Positions 1 through 8,991 of a stretch of DNA of 41,927 bases are shown here, in pieces. The notes beneath the pieces are model-generated. The model saw only the letters and a list, made by a program, of their open reading frames with translations, searched no databases and was not told the origin of the DNA. The translations under genes were made by a program, and so were the position numbers. Numbering within the stretch: the stretch's first letter is position 1; every line of letters starts with the position of its first letter. The stretch is from Opitutaceae bacterium (GTDB lineage: Bacteria; Verrucomicrobiota; Verrucomicrobiia; Opitutales; Opitutaceae), in contig JAHFTC010000025.1 of NCBI GenBank assembly GCA_023269585.1, positions 1-41,927 of the forward strand. The letters run 5' to 3'.

Positions 1-455
1 AACTGCGATTCACCCGCCCCGCCATCGCCGCCGCCATCGCCGCGCTCGATGCCGCCGCCGCGCCCGCCACCGACTGCAACCGCGGCACCTGGCGCCTCGC
101 CCCCGGCGAGCTCTCCATCGCCTTCCTCACCGACGCCGCCCTCGCCCGCCTCCACGGCGACTTTCTGGACGACCCCACGACGACCGACGTGATCACCTTC
201 CCCGCCGCAACCCCGGGCCACGACCAGGCCGGCGAAGTCTGCATCTCCGTCGACACCGCGCACCACTACGCCGCCCAGCACGACCGCGCTTTCACCGAGG
301 AGCTCACATTGTATCTGGTCCACGGCTACCTCCACCTCTGCGGCTACGACGACCGCACGCCCGTCACCCGCAAGCAGATGCGCGGCGGCGAACGCCAGGC
401 CCTCGCCGCCCTGCGCGCCGCCAAGAAGCTCCCCGAGTTCGCCTTCGGCCGCTGA
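1..455 (+). CDS. ybeY: Endoribonuclease YbeY, 5' end outside window
   Basis: The reading frame is already open at the left edge and runs to a stop at 453-455, so only the start is missing. YbeY is a zinc-dependent RNase needed for rRNA 3' maturation and ribosome quality control. The C-terminal zinc motif HGYLHLCGYDD is clear; the usual motif is HGxLHLxGYDH, so the third ligand position is Asp here instead of His, a variation that may still bind metal. The upstream part (TTDVITFP) also fits the family. No neighbour upstream is visible. Identification is confident from the motif and position near the C-terminus. Confidence 0.9.
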   Translation, partial: LRFTRPAIAAAIAALDAAAAPATDCNRGTWRLAPGELSIAFLTDAALARLHGDFLDDPTTTDVITFPAATPGHDQAGEVCISVDTAHHYAAQHDRAFTEELTLYLVHGYLHLCGYDDRTPVTRKQMRGGERQALAALRAAKKLPEFAFGR

Positions 456-655
456 ACGGCGACGCAGCAATGGCGGCGTCACGGCCGCACCGGGCGACAA
501 ACCCTCCTCGCAGCACCGCTCGCGAGCGCACCGAGCCACCTATCGGCCACCGCGGTCTTGCTCCCTTGCGCCCGGGCCGCGATTCGGTACGCAACAAGTC
601 CCGCGACCGCCGCGCCCACCTCCGCGAGAAGCGGGCGTCGCTCGCGGGCTGAACC

Positions 656-3600
656 TCAGCGCAAGCTCACGCGTACCCGCATGAACCGGTGTGCGGCTCC
701 GGCGCCGGCAAAATCGTGATAGGGAAACGAAGTATACAGTTCTCCACTTCCAAAATCGTCCCAATCTGGGGCGACCGGCTCCCAGTTCACCAAGTCGCTG
801 CTCGCTTCGACAACGTAGACCAAATCCGTCGAGCATAGAGATTTCCTGACACTCAACTGAAGCACCGGGTCGAGCGGCTGAAGTTGATAGCCGCCCTGTC
901 CATCATCAACTGCAGCGAACCGTTCATCATCGAGCTGCACCTGTGGGAGCGCTAGCAAATCGGGGTCCTTTGGATTCAGACCGAAAGCGTACGCTTGGAG
1001 ATTCGTGACACCGGTGCCGCTTGGGTCCGCCTCCGGACCACTGATGGCCGGGTTGGCACACTCCTCCGGCGTGAAACGCCAAGCCTTGAACGCAGCGTAG
1101 TTCCACGTTGCGGAAGCCTGTTGCGTAACGGAAATCTGCTGTCCCAGCACCGTGAAGTGTGCCGTCCGGGCAACACCAGTCCTGTTGTACAGGGTGTAGT
1201 AGTACATTCTGCCTCCGTCTACCCGTTCGAACACGAGCCATGTTTGATCGCTCTTCGGTGCATATACCCCCGCCAAATCCACCACCTCCGCCAAGACCGG
1301 GGAATACGGCTTCAGCAACCCACCCGGCCCTTCCATCCGTGGCGTCACATCAACGTAGGCCCGCCGTAGCGTGTAGATCGCCTTCTCCGTCATGGCCGCG
1401 AAATAGACATTTCCCCGACCGTCGACCGCCACGTGCCCGAGCATCTCCTGCGCGAGGGTTGTGAGGGGAACGGAACTCCCGCTGGCCGGCGACCAGCGGC
1501 GCAACGTGCCGCCGTGCCCCAGCAGCACGTTCCCGCAACCGTCGGCCGCCACACCGAAACCGCCGCCCTCGTCCAAGACTTGCACGGAGCCATCCGCCTT
1601 CAGCCGGCGCTTCGTCGCATAATTGAGTCGGTCACCGAAGCTCACGTTACCAAGCAGGTCGACCGTAACTCCGCCGGGACCGTTCAGGCCGCTGCCCACC
1701 AACGTGGAGACCGTCCCATCCGCCGCGGACCAGCGCTTGATCGCGTTGTTGCCCACGTCTGCGAACAACACATCGCCCTCGGGTGTGATCGCGATTCCGT
1801 CGGGCCGGCTCAGCCCGCTGCCCACCAGCGTCTCCACGGTGCCGGTGTCCGCGTTCCAACGCTTCACCGCATTGTTGCGCGAGTCGGCGAAGACCACGTT
1901 GCCCGCGGCATCGATCGCGACTCCCGCCGGGCCATCGATTCCGGCTTCGACCAATTGTGTCACGGTCCGCGTCCGTGCCCACCATTTCAAGATTCGGTTG
2001 TTCTGCGAATCGGCGATCACAAGATTGCCATCCGCATCGGCCGCGAGGCCCGAGGGGATTCCCAGCCCCTCGATCGGCAATTTGATGGCCTGCGAGACCG
2101 GCACATAGCCGATCCCCGCCTGAGTAACGACAAACTCCGTCCCACCGATCGCGATCACGCCTTCGCGCGGCGTATGGTGGGGATTCGCGTCGCAGGAGAA
2201 ACTCAGCACAGCGTCGCCGATCCCGCTCGTCTGCGCGAGGTGGATCCACCCGACCCGCTTCTCCGCGGTCCACCGGGTACTGTCGGTGGCGGCATCCACT
2301 AGAACGGAGCCAACCACCGCCTCTGCTCCCGCGAGGGTCTTGCGCGCCCCCAGAGTCACGACCCCGGCCGACTGCCGGACCTGGATCGACTGGCCCAACA
2401 CGCTCAGCTGCGCCACGCGATCGGTTCCGGTGGTGTTCGCGGAGAACGCATACCGGATCACGCCATCCGCCACGCTCGTAACCGTCAGCCACGGCTGGTC
2501 GCTCGTCGGCGCGTACGGCCCGCTCAAATTCGTAGCGGCAGGCAACACCGGCGGCAGTGTGGCGGTACCTGCTCCCACCCCCACCTCTTGCGCCGTCGGA
2601 TCGACCCAGCTGTTGGGGATCGCCTGCAATTGCTTCTGGGCGCCGTCGGTAATGAAGACGTTACCCCGCGCATCAACCGCCATGGCGCCATTGCCGTCAC
2701 CCCAACCGTGCAGAAACTCGATCTCACGACTATTCGCATCCCATTTGCCCACACTTCCGCCGCCCGGCCTTTTGCCTTCGGTGAAATAGACATTCCCAGC
2801 AGCATCTACCCCAACCCCGTAGATGAATCCGCTATCGCCGCTATAGACCAAGGGGCGCGCCGTATCGGTGCTGGGCGAGTACCGAATCACTCCCCAATCG
2901 TTGCCATTGCTGTCGGCGAGATACAGATCGCCGCAAACATCGACGGCGACTCCTTGAGGCCACGCGACCCCATCGTAGAGCACGGTCACAGCGCCGTTCT
3001 CGGGGTTCACGCACCGGATTTCGTGATGATCACCGAGATCGGTGAGCAAAACCTGCCCATCCCGAGCATACGCAACGTCGGTCGGCCAAAGGTCCTCGCC
3101 CGCAAGCAAGGTTCGAATCGCCCCCGTGCGCGGATCCCACAGCCCGATCTTGTTGCCATCCATATCCGCAAAGGCGATTTCGCCCCTTGGCCCCACCGCC
3201 AGTCCCGTCGGCAACCCGATGCCGGACGCGATGAGCGTCGATAGCACTCCCGTCATCGCCGTCCACTTCTTGATCGTCTTGTCGCCCGCATCGGAAATGT
3301 AGAGGTTCCCTTCACCATCCACGGCCAATCCGTACGGCGACGGCGAAACCAGCCCTTCCTTCGCCAAAACGATCGGCGACTGGGTGTGCGCATAGGTTGC
3401 CCCCGCCTGCGTGATCGCCACCGTGGTGTCCCCGGCCGTGAGCCGGGCCGTGCGCGGCTTGCGGTCGGGATTCGCGGCAAACGAATACTGCAACAACGCG
3501 TCCCCTGTTCCGGCCACAGTCTCCACCGTCAACCACGACGCATCGGAGTTCGCGCTCCACGGCGAAGTCGTCGCGGGCGCCGCCAGAAGGATGGTACCCT

Positions 3601-3715
3601 TCCCCGCTTCGCTCGACTCGACCAACTCCTCGACACCGAAGGCAAACTGTCCGGCACGGACCGGCAGAAGGCCGAGGACAAACACCGCGAACAAGGTGAG
3701 CGTGGGGCGCAACAT
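656..3715 (-). CDS. Secreted NHL-repeat / BACON-domain protein
   Basis: A 1019-residue protein with an N-terminal signal peptide (residues 1-22, hydrophobic core then PVRAG). It alternates BACON-like segments, recognisable by SxxSWLTV...TARLT...ITQAG patterns (about 35-110, 375-455, 460-535, 795-870), with two beta-propellers built of NHL-type repeats (about 115-370 and 540-780; repeats of the form GLAVDxxGNLYxAD). The last 130 residues contain VEASSDLVNWEP and end in RFMRVRVSLR, a C-terminal domain I associate with secreted Verrucomicrobiota proteins. NHL propellers usually mediate protein or carbohydrate contacts; BACON domains are often surface modules. No catalytic site is visible, so the role is likely extracellular binding. 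It stands alone. Confidence 0.8.
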   Translation of the reverse strand: MLRPTLTLFAVFVLGLLPVRAGQFAFGVEELVESSEAGKGTILLAAPATTSPWSANSDASWLTVETVAGTGDALLQYSFAANPDRKPRTARLTAGDTTVAITQAGATYAHTQSPIVLAKEGLVSPSPYGLAVDGEGNLYISDAGDKTIKKWTAMTGVLSTLIASGIGLPTGLAVGPRGEIAFADMDGNKIGLWDPRTGAIRTLLAGEDLWPTDVAYARDGQVLLTDLGDHHEIRCVNPENGAVTVLYDGVAWPQGVAVDVCGDLYLADSNGNDWGVIRYSPSTDTARPLVYSGDSGFIYGVGVDAAGNVYFTEGKRPGGGSVGKWDANSREIEFLHGWGDGNGAMAVDARGNVFITDGAQKQLQAIPNSWVDPTAQEVGVGAGTATLPPVLPAATNLSGPYAPTSDQPWLTVTSVADGVIRYAFSANTTGTDRVAQLSVLGQSIQVRQSAGVVTLGARKTLAGAEAVVGSVLVDAATDSTRWTAEKRVGWIHLAQTSGIGDAVLSFSCDANPHHTPREGVIAIGGTEFVVTQAGIGYVPVSQAIKLPIEGLGIPSGLAADADGNLVIADSQNNRILKWWARTRTVTQLVEAGIDGPAGVAIDAAGNVVFADSRNNAVKRWNADTGTVETLVGSGLSRPDGIAITPEGDVLFADVGNNAIKRWSAADGTVSTLVGSGLNGPGGVTVDLLGNVSFGDRLNYATKRRLKADGSVQVLDEGGGFGVAADGCGNVLLGHGGTLRRWSPASGSSVPLTTLAQEMLGHVAVDGRGNVYFAAMTEKAIYTLRRAYVDVTPRMEGPGGLLKPYSPVLAEVVDLAGVYAPKSDQTWLVFERVDGGRMYYYTLYNRTGVARTAHFTVLGQQISVTQQASATWNYAAFKAWRFTPEECANPAISGPEADPSGTGVTNLQAYAFGLNPKDPDLLALPQVQLDDERFAAVDDGQGGYQLQPLDPVLQLSVRKSLCSTDLVYVVEASSDLVNWEPVAPDWDDFGSGELYTSFPYHDFAGAGAAHRFMRVRVSLR

Positions 3716-3941
3716 GCACCAATGCTCGGCGGAGGATCACCGCGTTGTCGAGCGCATCATGTCCCCCACGTTCAAGCACGGGGGCCCCTGCCACCGATCA
3801 TCGTCGGCGAGCCCACCGCCTGGGGCATGGCCGTGCGCAATAACGAGTCCCGCGACTGCCGCACCCACCTGCGAGGGAGAGCGTGCCGCCCACCGGCTTA
3901 ACGCCATTGATCCGGCCGGGCTTAACGCCCAGCTTCGCCTC

Positions 3942-4778
3942 ATGTTCCGGCTGCTTCCTTCCCTTGCCGTGCTCTCGCTGCTCGCCGCACTCGCACAGGC
4001 GGACACCCTGCTGCCTGAAATCACTCCGTTGGTAGATCCCGCGCTGGCCGCGCCCTTCGCCGGTCGGCAGGTCACCGGCGTCTTCGTGGCGCTCGACGCC
4101 CGCTCCGGACGCACTGTCACCAACGATTCGACACGCGCCGCCACACGTTTCCTGCCCTGCTCCACCTTCAAGATCCCCAACTCCCTAATCGCCCTCGAGT
4201 GCGGTGCTGTCGAGAATGTCGACACTGTCATCCCCTGGGACCGCGTGGAGCGCTGGAACAAGGCCTGGAACCGCGACACCACGATGCGCGAGGCCCTGCC
4301 GCGCTCCACAGTGTGGTTCTACCAGGAGCTCGCGAGGCGGATCGGTCCGGAACGCATGCATGAGTGGCTGCAACGGCTCAACTACGGCAACGCGGACATC
4401 TCCGGCGGCATCGACCGTTTCTGGCTGGATGGAGCGCTGCGCATTTCCGCCCTCGAACAGCTCGATTTCCTCCGGCGTTTCCGCGACCACCAGCTTCCTT
4501 TCCGGCCCGCGGTGCAGGCGGCCGTGCTTGAAATCCTAATCTCCGACCAACGCGACGGCTGGGTGCTGCGCGGCAAGACGGGCACCGCGCTCGAGGGCAA
4601 CCGCGGCTTCGGCTGGTATGTCGGGTGGGTGGAGACAGCCCAGGGCCCGGTGTACTTCGCGCTCAATCTCGACACCGACCGCGCCGGCGCGCTCGATCCC
4701 CGGCCCCGCAAGACCATCGCCTACGAGGCCCTCGCCCGCCTCGGCGCCCTCCCCGCCGGCACCACGCCGCCGCAGTAG
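3942..4778 (+). CDS. Class D (OXA-type) beta-lactamase-like serine hydrolase
   Basis: A 278-residue periplasmic protein: signal peptide 1-20 (cut after AQA), then the class D motifs in order: S74-T-F-K77 (acylating serine and the lysine that is carbamylated in the family), S122-T-V124, Y148-G-N150 and K212-T-G. The start at 3942 was chosen because it gives a signal peptide directly; the frame stays open much further upstream without coding character. Class D enzymes hydrolyse beta-lactams, and environmental members may act on unknown substrates. No regulator (such as blaR) lies next to it, and no strong Shine-Dalgarno sequence precedes the start. Substrate range cannot be read from sequence. 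Confidence 0.85.
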   Translation: MFRLLPSLAVLSLLAALAQADTLLPEITPLVDPALAAPFAGRQVTGVFVALDARSGRTVTNDSTRAATRFLPCSTFKIPNSLIALECGAVENVDTVIPWDRVERWNKAWNRDTTMREALPRSTVWFYQELARRIGPERMHEWLQRLNYGNADISGGIDRFWLDGALRISALEQLDFLRRFRDHQLPFRPAVQAAVLEILISDQRDGWVLRGKTGTALEGNRGFGWYVGWVETAQGPVYFALNLDTDRAGALDPRPRKTIAYEALARLGALPAGTTPPQ

Positions 4779-4800
4779 CGCAGCGGACGACGTCGCCGCC

Positions 4801-5250
4801 CTATCCCAACGGCCGAGCTGCTTGCCGGCCAGGCTCTCGATTTCCAGGCGGAGCACCGCCACCGCCGCGAGCTGGCGCGGATCGTAAGTGTTGGCGTCGG
4901 TTCTGGTCCACCGAGACATGCACGGCGCCCATCAGCTTCGCGTAGGTCTCGCCATAGTCTTCGGATGTGAACACCGCGTCGGGTGCCCGTCCCAGCCACC
5001 GAACCGTGTTCTCGGCCCAGATGCGCGAGTCGTTCTCGTCGTAACGGTCGTCGATCACCATCACGCGAACTTGCGGGTGAATCTCCCGCATCCATTGGCC
5101 CCGGATCTCGCCGTCCACGAAGTCGGATGGTTTCGCGCAGACAATCACCACTGTCTGCTCGGAATGCGCTGCCGCCGTCTCAACCAGCAACTTGTGTCCC
5201 CGATGGGGCGGCAGGAACTTTCCGATCACCAACCCGAGTCCGTGTTTCAT
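4801..5250 (-). pseudogene. NadR-type NMN adenylyltransferase, C-terminus lost
   Basis: The first ~110 residues match the nucleotidyltransferase domain that joins NMN and ATP to make NAD: GKFLPPHRGH at 10-19 contains the HxGH motif, followed by VIDDRYDEND and FTSEDYGE. The family then needs a conserved ISxTxxR motif near the C-terminus, which is absent. After VSVDQNR the frame runs into a low-quality Arg/Gly/Pro-rich tail, while a neighbouring frame reads a sensible peptide (NTYDPRQLAAV...), suggesting a frameshift or a fusion to an unrelated remnant. The kinase domain of full NadR is also missing. The start overlaps the stop of pnuC by 4 nt, so it was translationally coupled to the transporter. 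Probably a decayed salvage enzyme. Confidence 0.65.
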
Positions 5251-5963
5251 GTTTTGCTCCCGGCCGAACGCCAACTGCGCGACCACTCCCGTACGCCGAT
5301 CAGGCACATGACCAAGAACACACCGTAGAGCACCGCCGTGAGCGGCAGGCCCCGGGCGAGATACAACGGGACGTAGATCACATCGGCGGCGATCCAAAGC
5401 CACCAGTTCTCGAGTCGCTTCCGGCAAAGCAGGTATTGCGCGGCCAAACTCAGCACGGTGGTGAGCGAGTCCCAGAACGGCGCTGCGCCATTCACCAACA
5501 GCAACACCTCCTTCAACCCAAAGGTGCAGAGTGGGATGGCGATCAGGAGCGCCAGCCATTCGCCACGCTTGGTCCGGCTAATCACAAGCCGGTCGTGATG
5601 GGACCCACCGTACAGCCAGTTCCACCAGCCATAAGCACCGAGTCCGACGTAGACCACCTGCAGCCCCATGTCCGCGTAGAGCCTGCCGTGGAAGAAGAGC
5701 ACGAAGAAGACGACGTTGTTCGCGAGGCCGATCGGCCAGTTCCACATGTGCTCGCGTACAACCAGCCAGACACACACGCCGCCGGTCGCGAAACCCCACG
5801 CTTCCATCACCGAGATCGACCACCAACTCAGATAGGAGGCCGCAAGGACCAGCAGCGACGCCAGTGTCATGGCCACGATTTCACCCACACGCAATCCACG
5901 CGGTGGCACGGGAGTCGTGGGCACCTTGGCTTCGGGAGCGGTTGCTGTATGGGTCGAATCCAA
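5247..5963 (-). CDS. pnuC: Nicotinamide riboside transporter PnuC
   Basis: A membrane protein of about 238 residues with seven to eight predicted hydrophobic helices and the PnuC hallmarks WPIGLANNVVFF, YVGLGAYGWWNW and LENWWLWIAADVIYVPLY. PnuC takes up nicotinamide riboside for NAD salvage. It overlaps the nadR-type gene by 4 nt, a typical transporter/kinase-adenylyltransferase pair. The annotated start is a TTG at 5961-5963; the next ATG (5868-5870) would cut into the first helix region, so the TTG is preferred, but there is no strong Shine-Dalgarno sequence. A small hairpin (CACGG/CCGTG, 6036-6058) lies in the leader; I see no known riboswitch core. Confidence 0.88.
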   Translation of the reverse strand: MDSTHTATAPEAKVPTTPVPPRGLRVGEIVAMTLASLLVLAASYLSWWSISVMEAWGFATGGVCVWLVVREHMWNWPIGLANNVVFFVLFFHGRLYADMGLQVVYVGLGAYGWWNWLYGGSHHDRLVISRTKRGEWLALLIAIPLCTFGLKEVLLLVNGAAPFWDSLTTVLSLAAQYLLCRKRLENWWLWIAADVIYVPLYLARGLPLTAVLYGVFLVMCLIGVREWSRSWRSAGSKT

Positions 5964-6113
5964 CTCGTCTACAGAAGATTGGATTCAGAATGCTGCCAAG
6001 CCTGCGGTCGGCGGGTTTCACCATGCAGCTCGATACACGGAAGCATTCTTGCCCCGTGGGGATCGGATCACAGCATGTTCGATTTTCGCCACTCGATCAT
6101 CTACGGAGAGTCA

Positions 6114-6476
6114 ATGAATCGTCGCCTTAGGATCCTGTTCGTGTGCGCAATGAATCGGCAGCGCAGCGTCACCGCCGAGCGGGTATACCGCAATGACGCG
6201 CGGCTCGAGGTGCGCTCGGGCGGGGTGCGCTCGGAAGCCGAACGGCGGGTGGGCGAAGCGGACCTGAAATGGGCCGACATCGTCTTTGTGATGGAGCGCG
6301 AGCACAAACAGTGGATCACCATGCGGTTCGAGGAGCTGGATCTGCCCCGGATCGACGTCCTCGACATTCCCGACGATTTTGAAGTGATGGACCCGGAGTT
6401 GGTGGACCTCCTGCGGGCCACTCTCGATCCGGAAATCAACCACCTCCTCGCCGAACCGACCTCCCTCGGCCAATAG
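6114..6476 (+). CDS. Low-molecular-weight protein tyrosine phosphatase-like protein
   Basis: A 120-residue protein with the phosphate-binding loop CAMNRQRS at 11-18 (C-x5-R, C11 and R17) and a later acidic DIPDDFEVMDPELV stretch that could supply the general acid. It fits the short predicted tyrosine phosphatase family (COG4551 type) rather than classical LMW-PTP, which is ~150 residues. The ATG at 6114 follows a clear GGAG (6105-6110), one of the few good ribosome sites in the window, so this start is preferred over the long upstream open frame. Substrate unknown. It stands between pnuC (divergent) and the ankyrin gene. Confidence 0.75.
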   Translation: MNRRLRILFVCAMNRQRSVTAERVYRNDARLEVRSGGVRSEAERRVGEADLKWADIVFVMEREHKQWITMRFEELDLPRIDVLDIPDDFEVMDPELVDLLRATLDPEINHLLAEPTSLGQ

Positions 6477-6527
6477 CCTCCGCGTTGCCGCAGCTTATCA
6501 TCCCACCGTTGGGACCACCGCTACACC

Positions 6528-7322
6528 ATGTTCAAATCCATTCGCCAGCTGTTCTCCGGCCGTAAGCACAAAGCCAAGGTTGATCAGCACACGATCAGCA
6601 CATGTCCGGACTGCGGCACGCCGGCTGGAGGGCTCCATGATCTCTTCTGCACGAGAGAATATTGTCCCTTCTGCCGGGCGCAATTGATTACCTGCGACTG
6701 TATCCGGACCGTTCTAGAATTGTCTGCCGAAGAACGACGCGCGCTCGACGAATACGTCGATGATTCGATCCCGCCGCTTTCGGATGTCATGCTTCGGTGG
6801 AAGGCCGCATTGACGGCCAAAGGTCGAATTCCGTTCAAGGCATTCCCCGACGACCCCATTCGGGCGGCCTACCGCGGCGACGTCGAAGCAGTCCGCCTTT
6901 TCATCGACGAAGGATTCGCGCCGAATTCAGGAAACGAAGTTGGCTACACCATGCTTATGGCGGCGGCGCGAGGTGCCAGCCAGCTGGTGATCCGAACGCT
7001 CCTATCAAAAGGGGCCTCGGCGACCATAGCAGATACGCGGGGTTTCACCGCGATGCATTGGGCAGTGGCCCAGTCCACAACTGAATCAGGAAGGCAGGTC
7101 GCCTGCGTACGGGCATTGTTGGATGCCGGCGCCGATCCGAACGCCCGAAGTCTCGATGGCGGCACCCCGCTTATGAATGCGGCTTGGTTTGGAGATCCCG
7201 AATCCGTGGAGGAGCTTCTTCGCCGCGGCGCTGATCGATCAGCAGCTGACGACGAAGGACGTACAGCGAGAGACCTCGCCGCATCCCGACGGCACAACCG
7301 TGTGCTCGAACTGCTGAGTTGA
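6528..7322 (+). CDS. Zinc-ribbon plus ankyrin-repeat protein
   Basis: 264 residues. The N-terminus carries seven cysteines (C26, C29, C41, C46, C49, C56, C58) in CPDCG / CPFC / CDC patterns, consistent with one or two zinc-binding folds. Residues ~105-264 form about four ankyrin repeats (DPIRAAYRGDVEAVRLFIDEG, GYTMLMAAARG, GFTAMHWAVAQ, GGTPLMNAAWFGDPESVEELL). Ankyrin repeats bind partner proteins; no enzyme motif is visible. Base composition is less GC-rich than the neighbours, suggesting different ancestry. It converges with the RtcB gene, 70 nt apart, with a small CTCGG/CCGAG hairpin between them. Confidence 0.75.
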   Translation: MFKSIRQLFSGRKHKAKVDQHTISTCPDCGTPAGGLHDLFCTREYCPFCRAQLITCDCIRTVLELSAEERRALDEYVDDSIPPLSDVMLRWKAALTAKGRIPFKAFPDDPIRAAYRGDVEAVRLFIDEGFAPNSGNEVGYTMLMAAARGASQLVIRTLLSKGASATIADTRGFTAMHWAVAQSTTESGRQVACVRALLDAGADPNARSLDGGTPLMNAAWFGDPESVEELLRRGADRSAADDEGRTARDLAASRRHNRVLELLS

Positions 7323-7392
7323 ACACACTCGGTCGGCCGAGAACGAACCGGCCCTTAATACGGAGACGTCGGGGAGTCCCAGCACAGCGAGC

Positions 7393-8934
7393 TCACCCCA
7401 TCGATTCTTCCACGAGGGTCTCCCCTTCCCGACGGTCGGCCTTGTGGGCGGCCTTCTTCTCGCGGCGATTGCGGACCCAGAACGGCTCGTCCTGCTCACC
7501 GGCCATGATGCAGCCACGGGGCTGGATTTCGCCGACGAGTTTCGCCAAGCCGAACTTCTCGATCTGGGCCTTCACCTTCGTCGCATCCTTGTAGCCGATC
7601 GGCGACTCGGAGAGGTCCGGCGTACCACTGAACCAGCGGATGTCCAAGCCCGGCGTTTCGCGGGTGAGGACATCGCGGACCTTCTGCGGGTCGATGTTGC
7701 CGTCCTCGTCCTTGAAGGGAGCGAGCGTGGCGGTACGCGACTGGTTGCGGCCGGCTCCGTGCGGAGCGAAGGACAGGAACTGGTCGTTGTCCGAACCGAG
7801 CACGAGGAGGATTTCGCGGGCCATATTCAGCGGCACGATACCGAGCAACGGACGGCCCTCGGCGTCGCGCCAAGCCGGCGTCGCGCCCTTGCCGTGCAAG
7901 AAGCGATCACCGCGACGCCACACGAAGTTGTGCTCGTTACCCAGCTGCACGAGGGCGCGCTGGCCGATGCGACGCAGGAAGGCAGCGTGGATCTGCGCGT
8001 GGTTCTCACGCGTCCAACGTCCGACATACTGCAGCGCATCCCAGTACGACTTACCCTCGGGCGAATCGTACGGGAGCCACACCGCGGCATCCGGAACGTC
8101 CTTGGCGTTCTCGTCGCACCAACGACGGGCGGCGACTTGGCCACGCTTGTAAAGGTCCGCGCCAAGGCCGCGCGAACCGTGATGGGTCACGAGGACATTG
8201 AAGCGGCCGTCACGGCGCACGATCCATTCGGACAGCTCGGTGAAGCCGGCCGACTCCAACGCGGCGCGCTGGGCCTCCGCAAACTGGATGCGACCAACGT
8301 AGGCGAAGTGATTTCCGTCACCCTGCGTACCCATGAAATCGCGGGCGCGGCTGCGCAGATCGCGCAGGAACGGATTGTCCCAGACCGGTTCATCGAGGAC
8401 CGGCGACGCCCATTGGTCGCCGCGAGGACGGCCGCCCGGACCGAAATGCGTCGTCTTCTGCAAGTGATCCATCAGCTCCTGAACCGGATGATTCTCCGGG
8501 AAGAAGGTGGCGAACATCGAGCAGCAGATGTCGGCCGAGTGCGCGCCCGGGATGAGGGCATTCTCGACTTCGATGGCGCCGCCAACCGGGATCGTGGCGC
8601 GGCCACCACCCGACGGGCAGGCATCCGGCATGATCGCCCCGCGGCGAATCACCCGGACATGCAGCAGCTCATGCATCTTGGCGCGAGCGGCGGCGATGTT
8701 CTTGGTCTCCTCGGGAGTTTCACAATCAACCGCCTCGGCCAGCGGCGCCGGCTCGTGGCGCGGCAGGATCACCGGGAGCTGCTTCGGGAATTCGACCTCG
8801 AGTTGCGCGAGGACCTGGTCGCGCGGCAAACCGGACGACTCAAGATCGCGGGCACGGCGCAACGTCGGGCCCAGGCGGCGGCCTTCGTGCCAGCCGGCCG
8901 TGATCAGGTCACGGGCTTTGATTTCCATGTTCAT
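7393..8934 (-). CDS. rtcB: RNA ligase RtcB (divergent clade)
   Basis: 513 residues. RtcB joins 2',3'-cyclic phosphate or 3'-phosphate RNA ends to 5'-OH ends using GTP and Mn2+, the chemistry needed to heal RNAs cut by tRNA-targeting nucleases. Recognisable motifs: SADICC at 133-138 (metal-binding Asp135 and Cys), GDGNHF at 205-210, HHGSRGLG at 251-258, NEHNF at 333-337, KGATPAW at 349-355 and PHGAGR at 391-396 with H392 as the guanylylated histidine. The usual PDVHxGYG and DIGCG segments are altered (MPDACPSGG; DICCSM), placing it in a divergent branch. It is the last gene of the Ro/tRNA-array transcription unit, 57 nt after the unknown protein gene. Start context is a C-rich TTCCCgtcATG, with no Shine-Dalgarno sequence. 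Confidence 0.95.
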   Translation of the reverse strand: MNMEIKARDLITAGWHEGRRLGPTLRRARDLESSGLPRDQVLAQLEVEFPKQLPVILPRHEPAPLAEAVDCETPEETKNIAAARAKMHELLHVRVIRRGAIMPDACPSGGGRATIPVGGAIEVENALIPGAHSADICCSMFATFFPENHPVQELMDHLQKTTHFGPGGRPRGDQWASPVLDEPVWDNPFLRDLRSRARDFMGTQGDGNHFAYVGRIQFAEAQRAALESAGFTELSEWIVRRDGRFNVLVTHHGSRGLGADLYKRGQVAARRWCDENAKDVPDAAVWLPYDSPEGKSYWDALQYVGRWTRENHAQIHAAFLRRIGQRALVQLGNEHNFVWRRGDRFLHGKGATPAWRDAEGRPLLGIVPLNMAREILLVLGSDNDQFLSFAPHGAGRNQSRTATLAPFKDEDGNIDPQKVRDVLTRETPGLDIRWFSGTPDLSESPIGYKDATKVKAQIEKFGLAKLVGEIQPRGCIMAGEQDEPFWVRNRREKKAAHKADRREGETLVEESMG

Positions 8935-8991
8935 GACGGGAATAGAGATTATCGAGAATTTGGATGTATTGGCGAGCGGAGCTCGCCTGGA

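Noticed and set aside
3411-3941. N-terminal extension of the beta-lactamase frame
   Set aside because: Open by composition only; the signal peptide begins at 3942.
5964-6113. Riboswitch upstream of pnuC
   Set aside because: Only a small hairpin; no TPP or NAD riboswitch core could be recognised.
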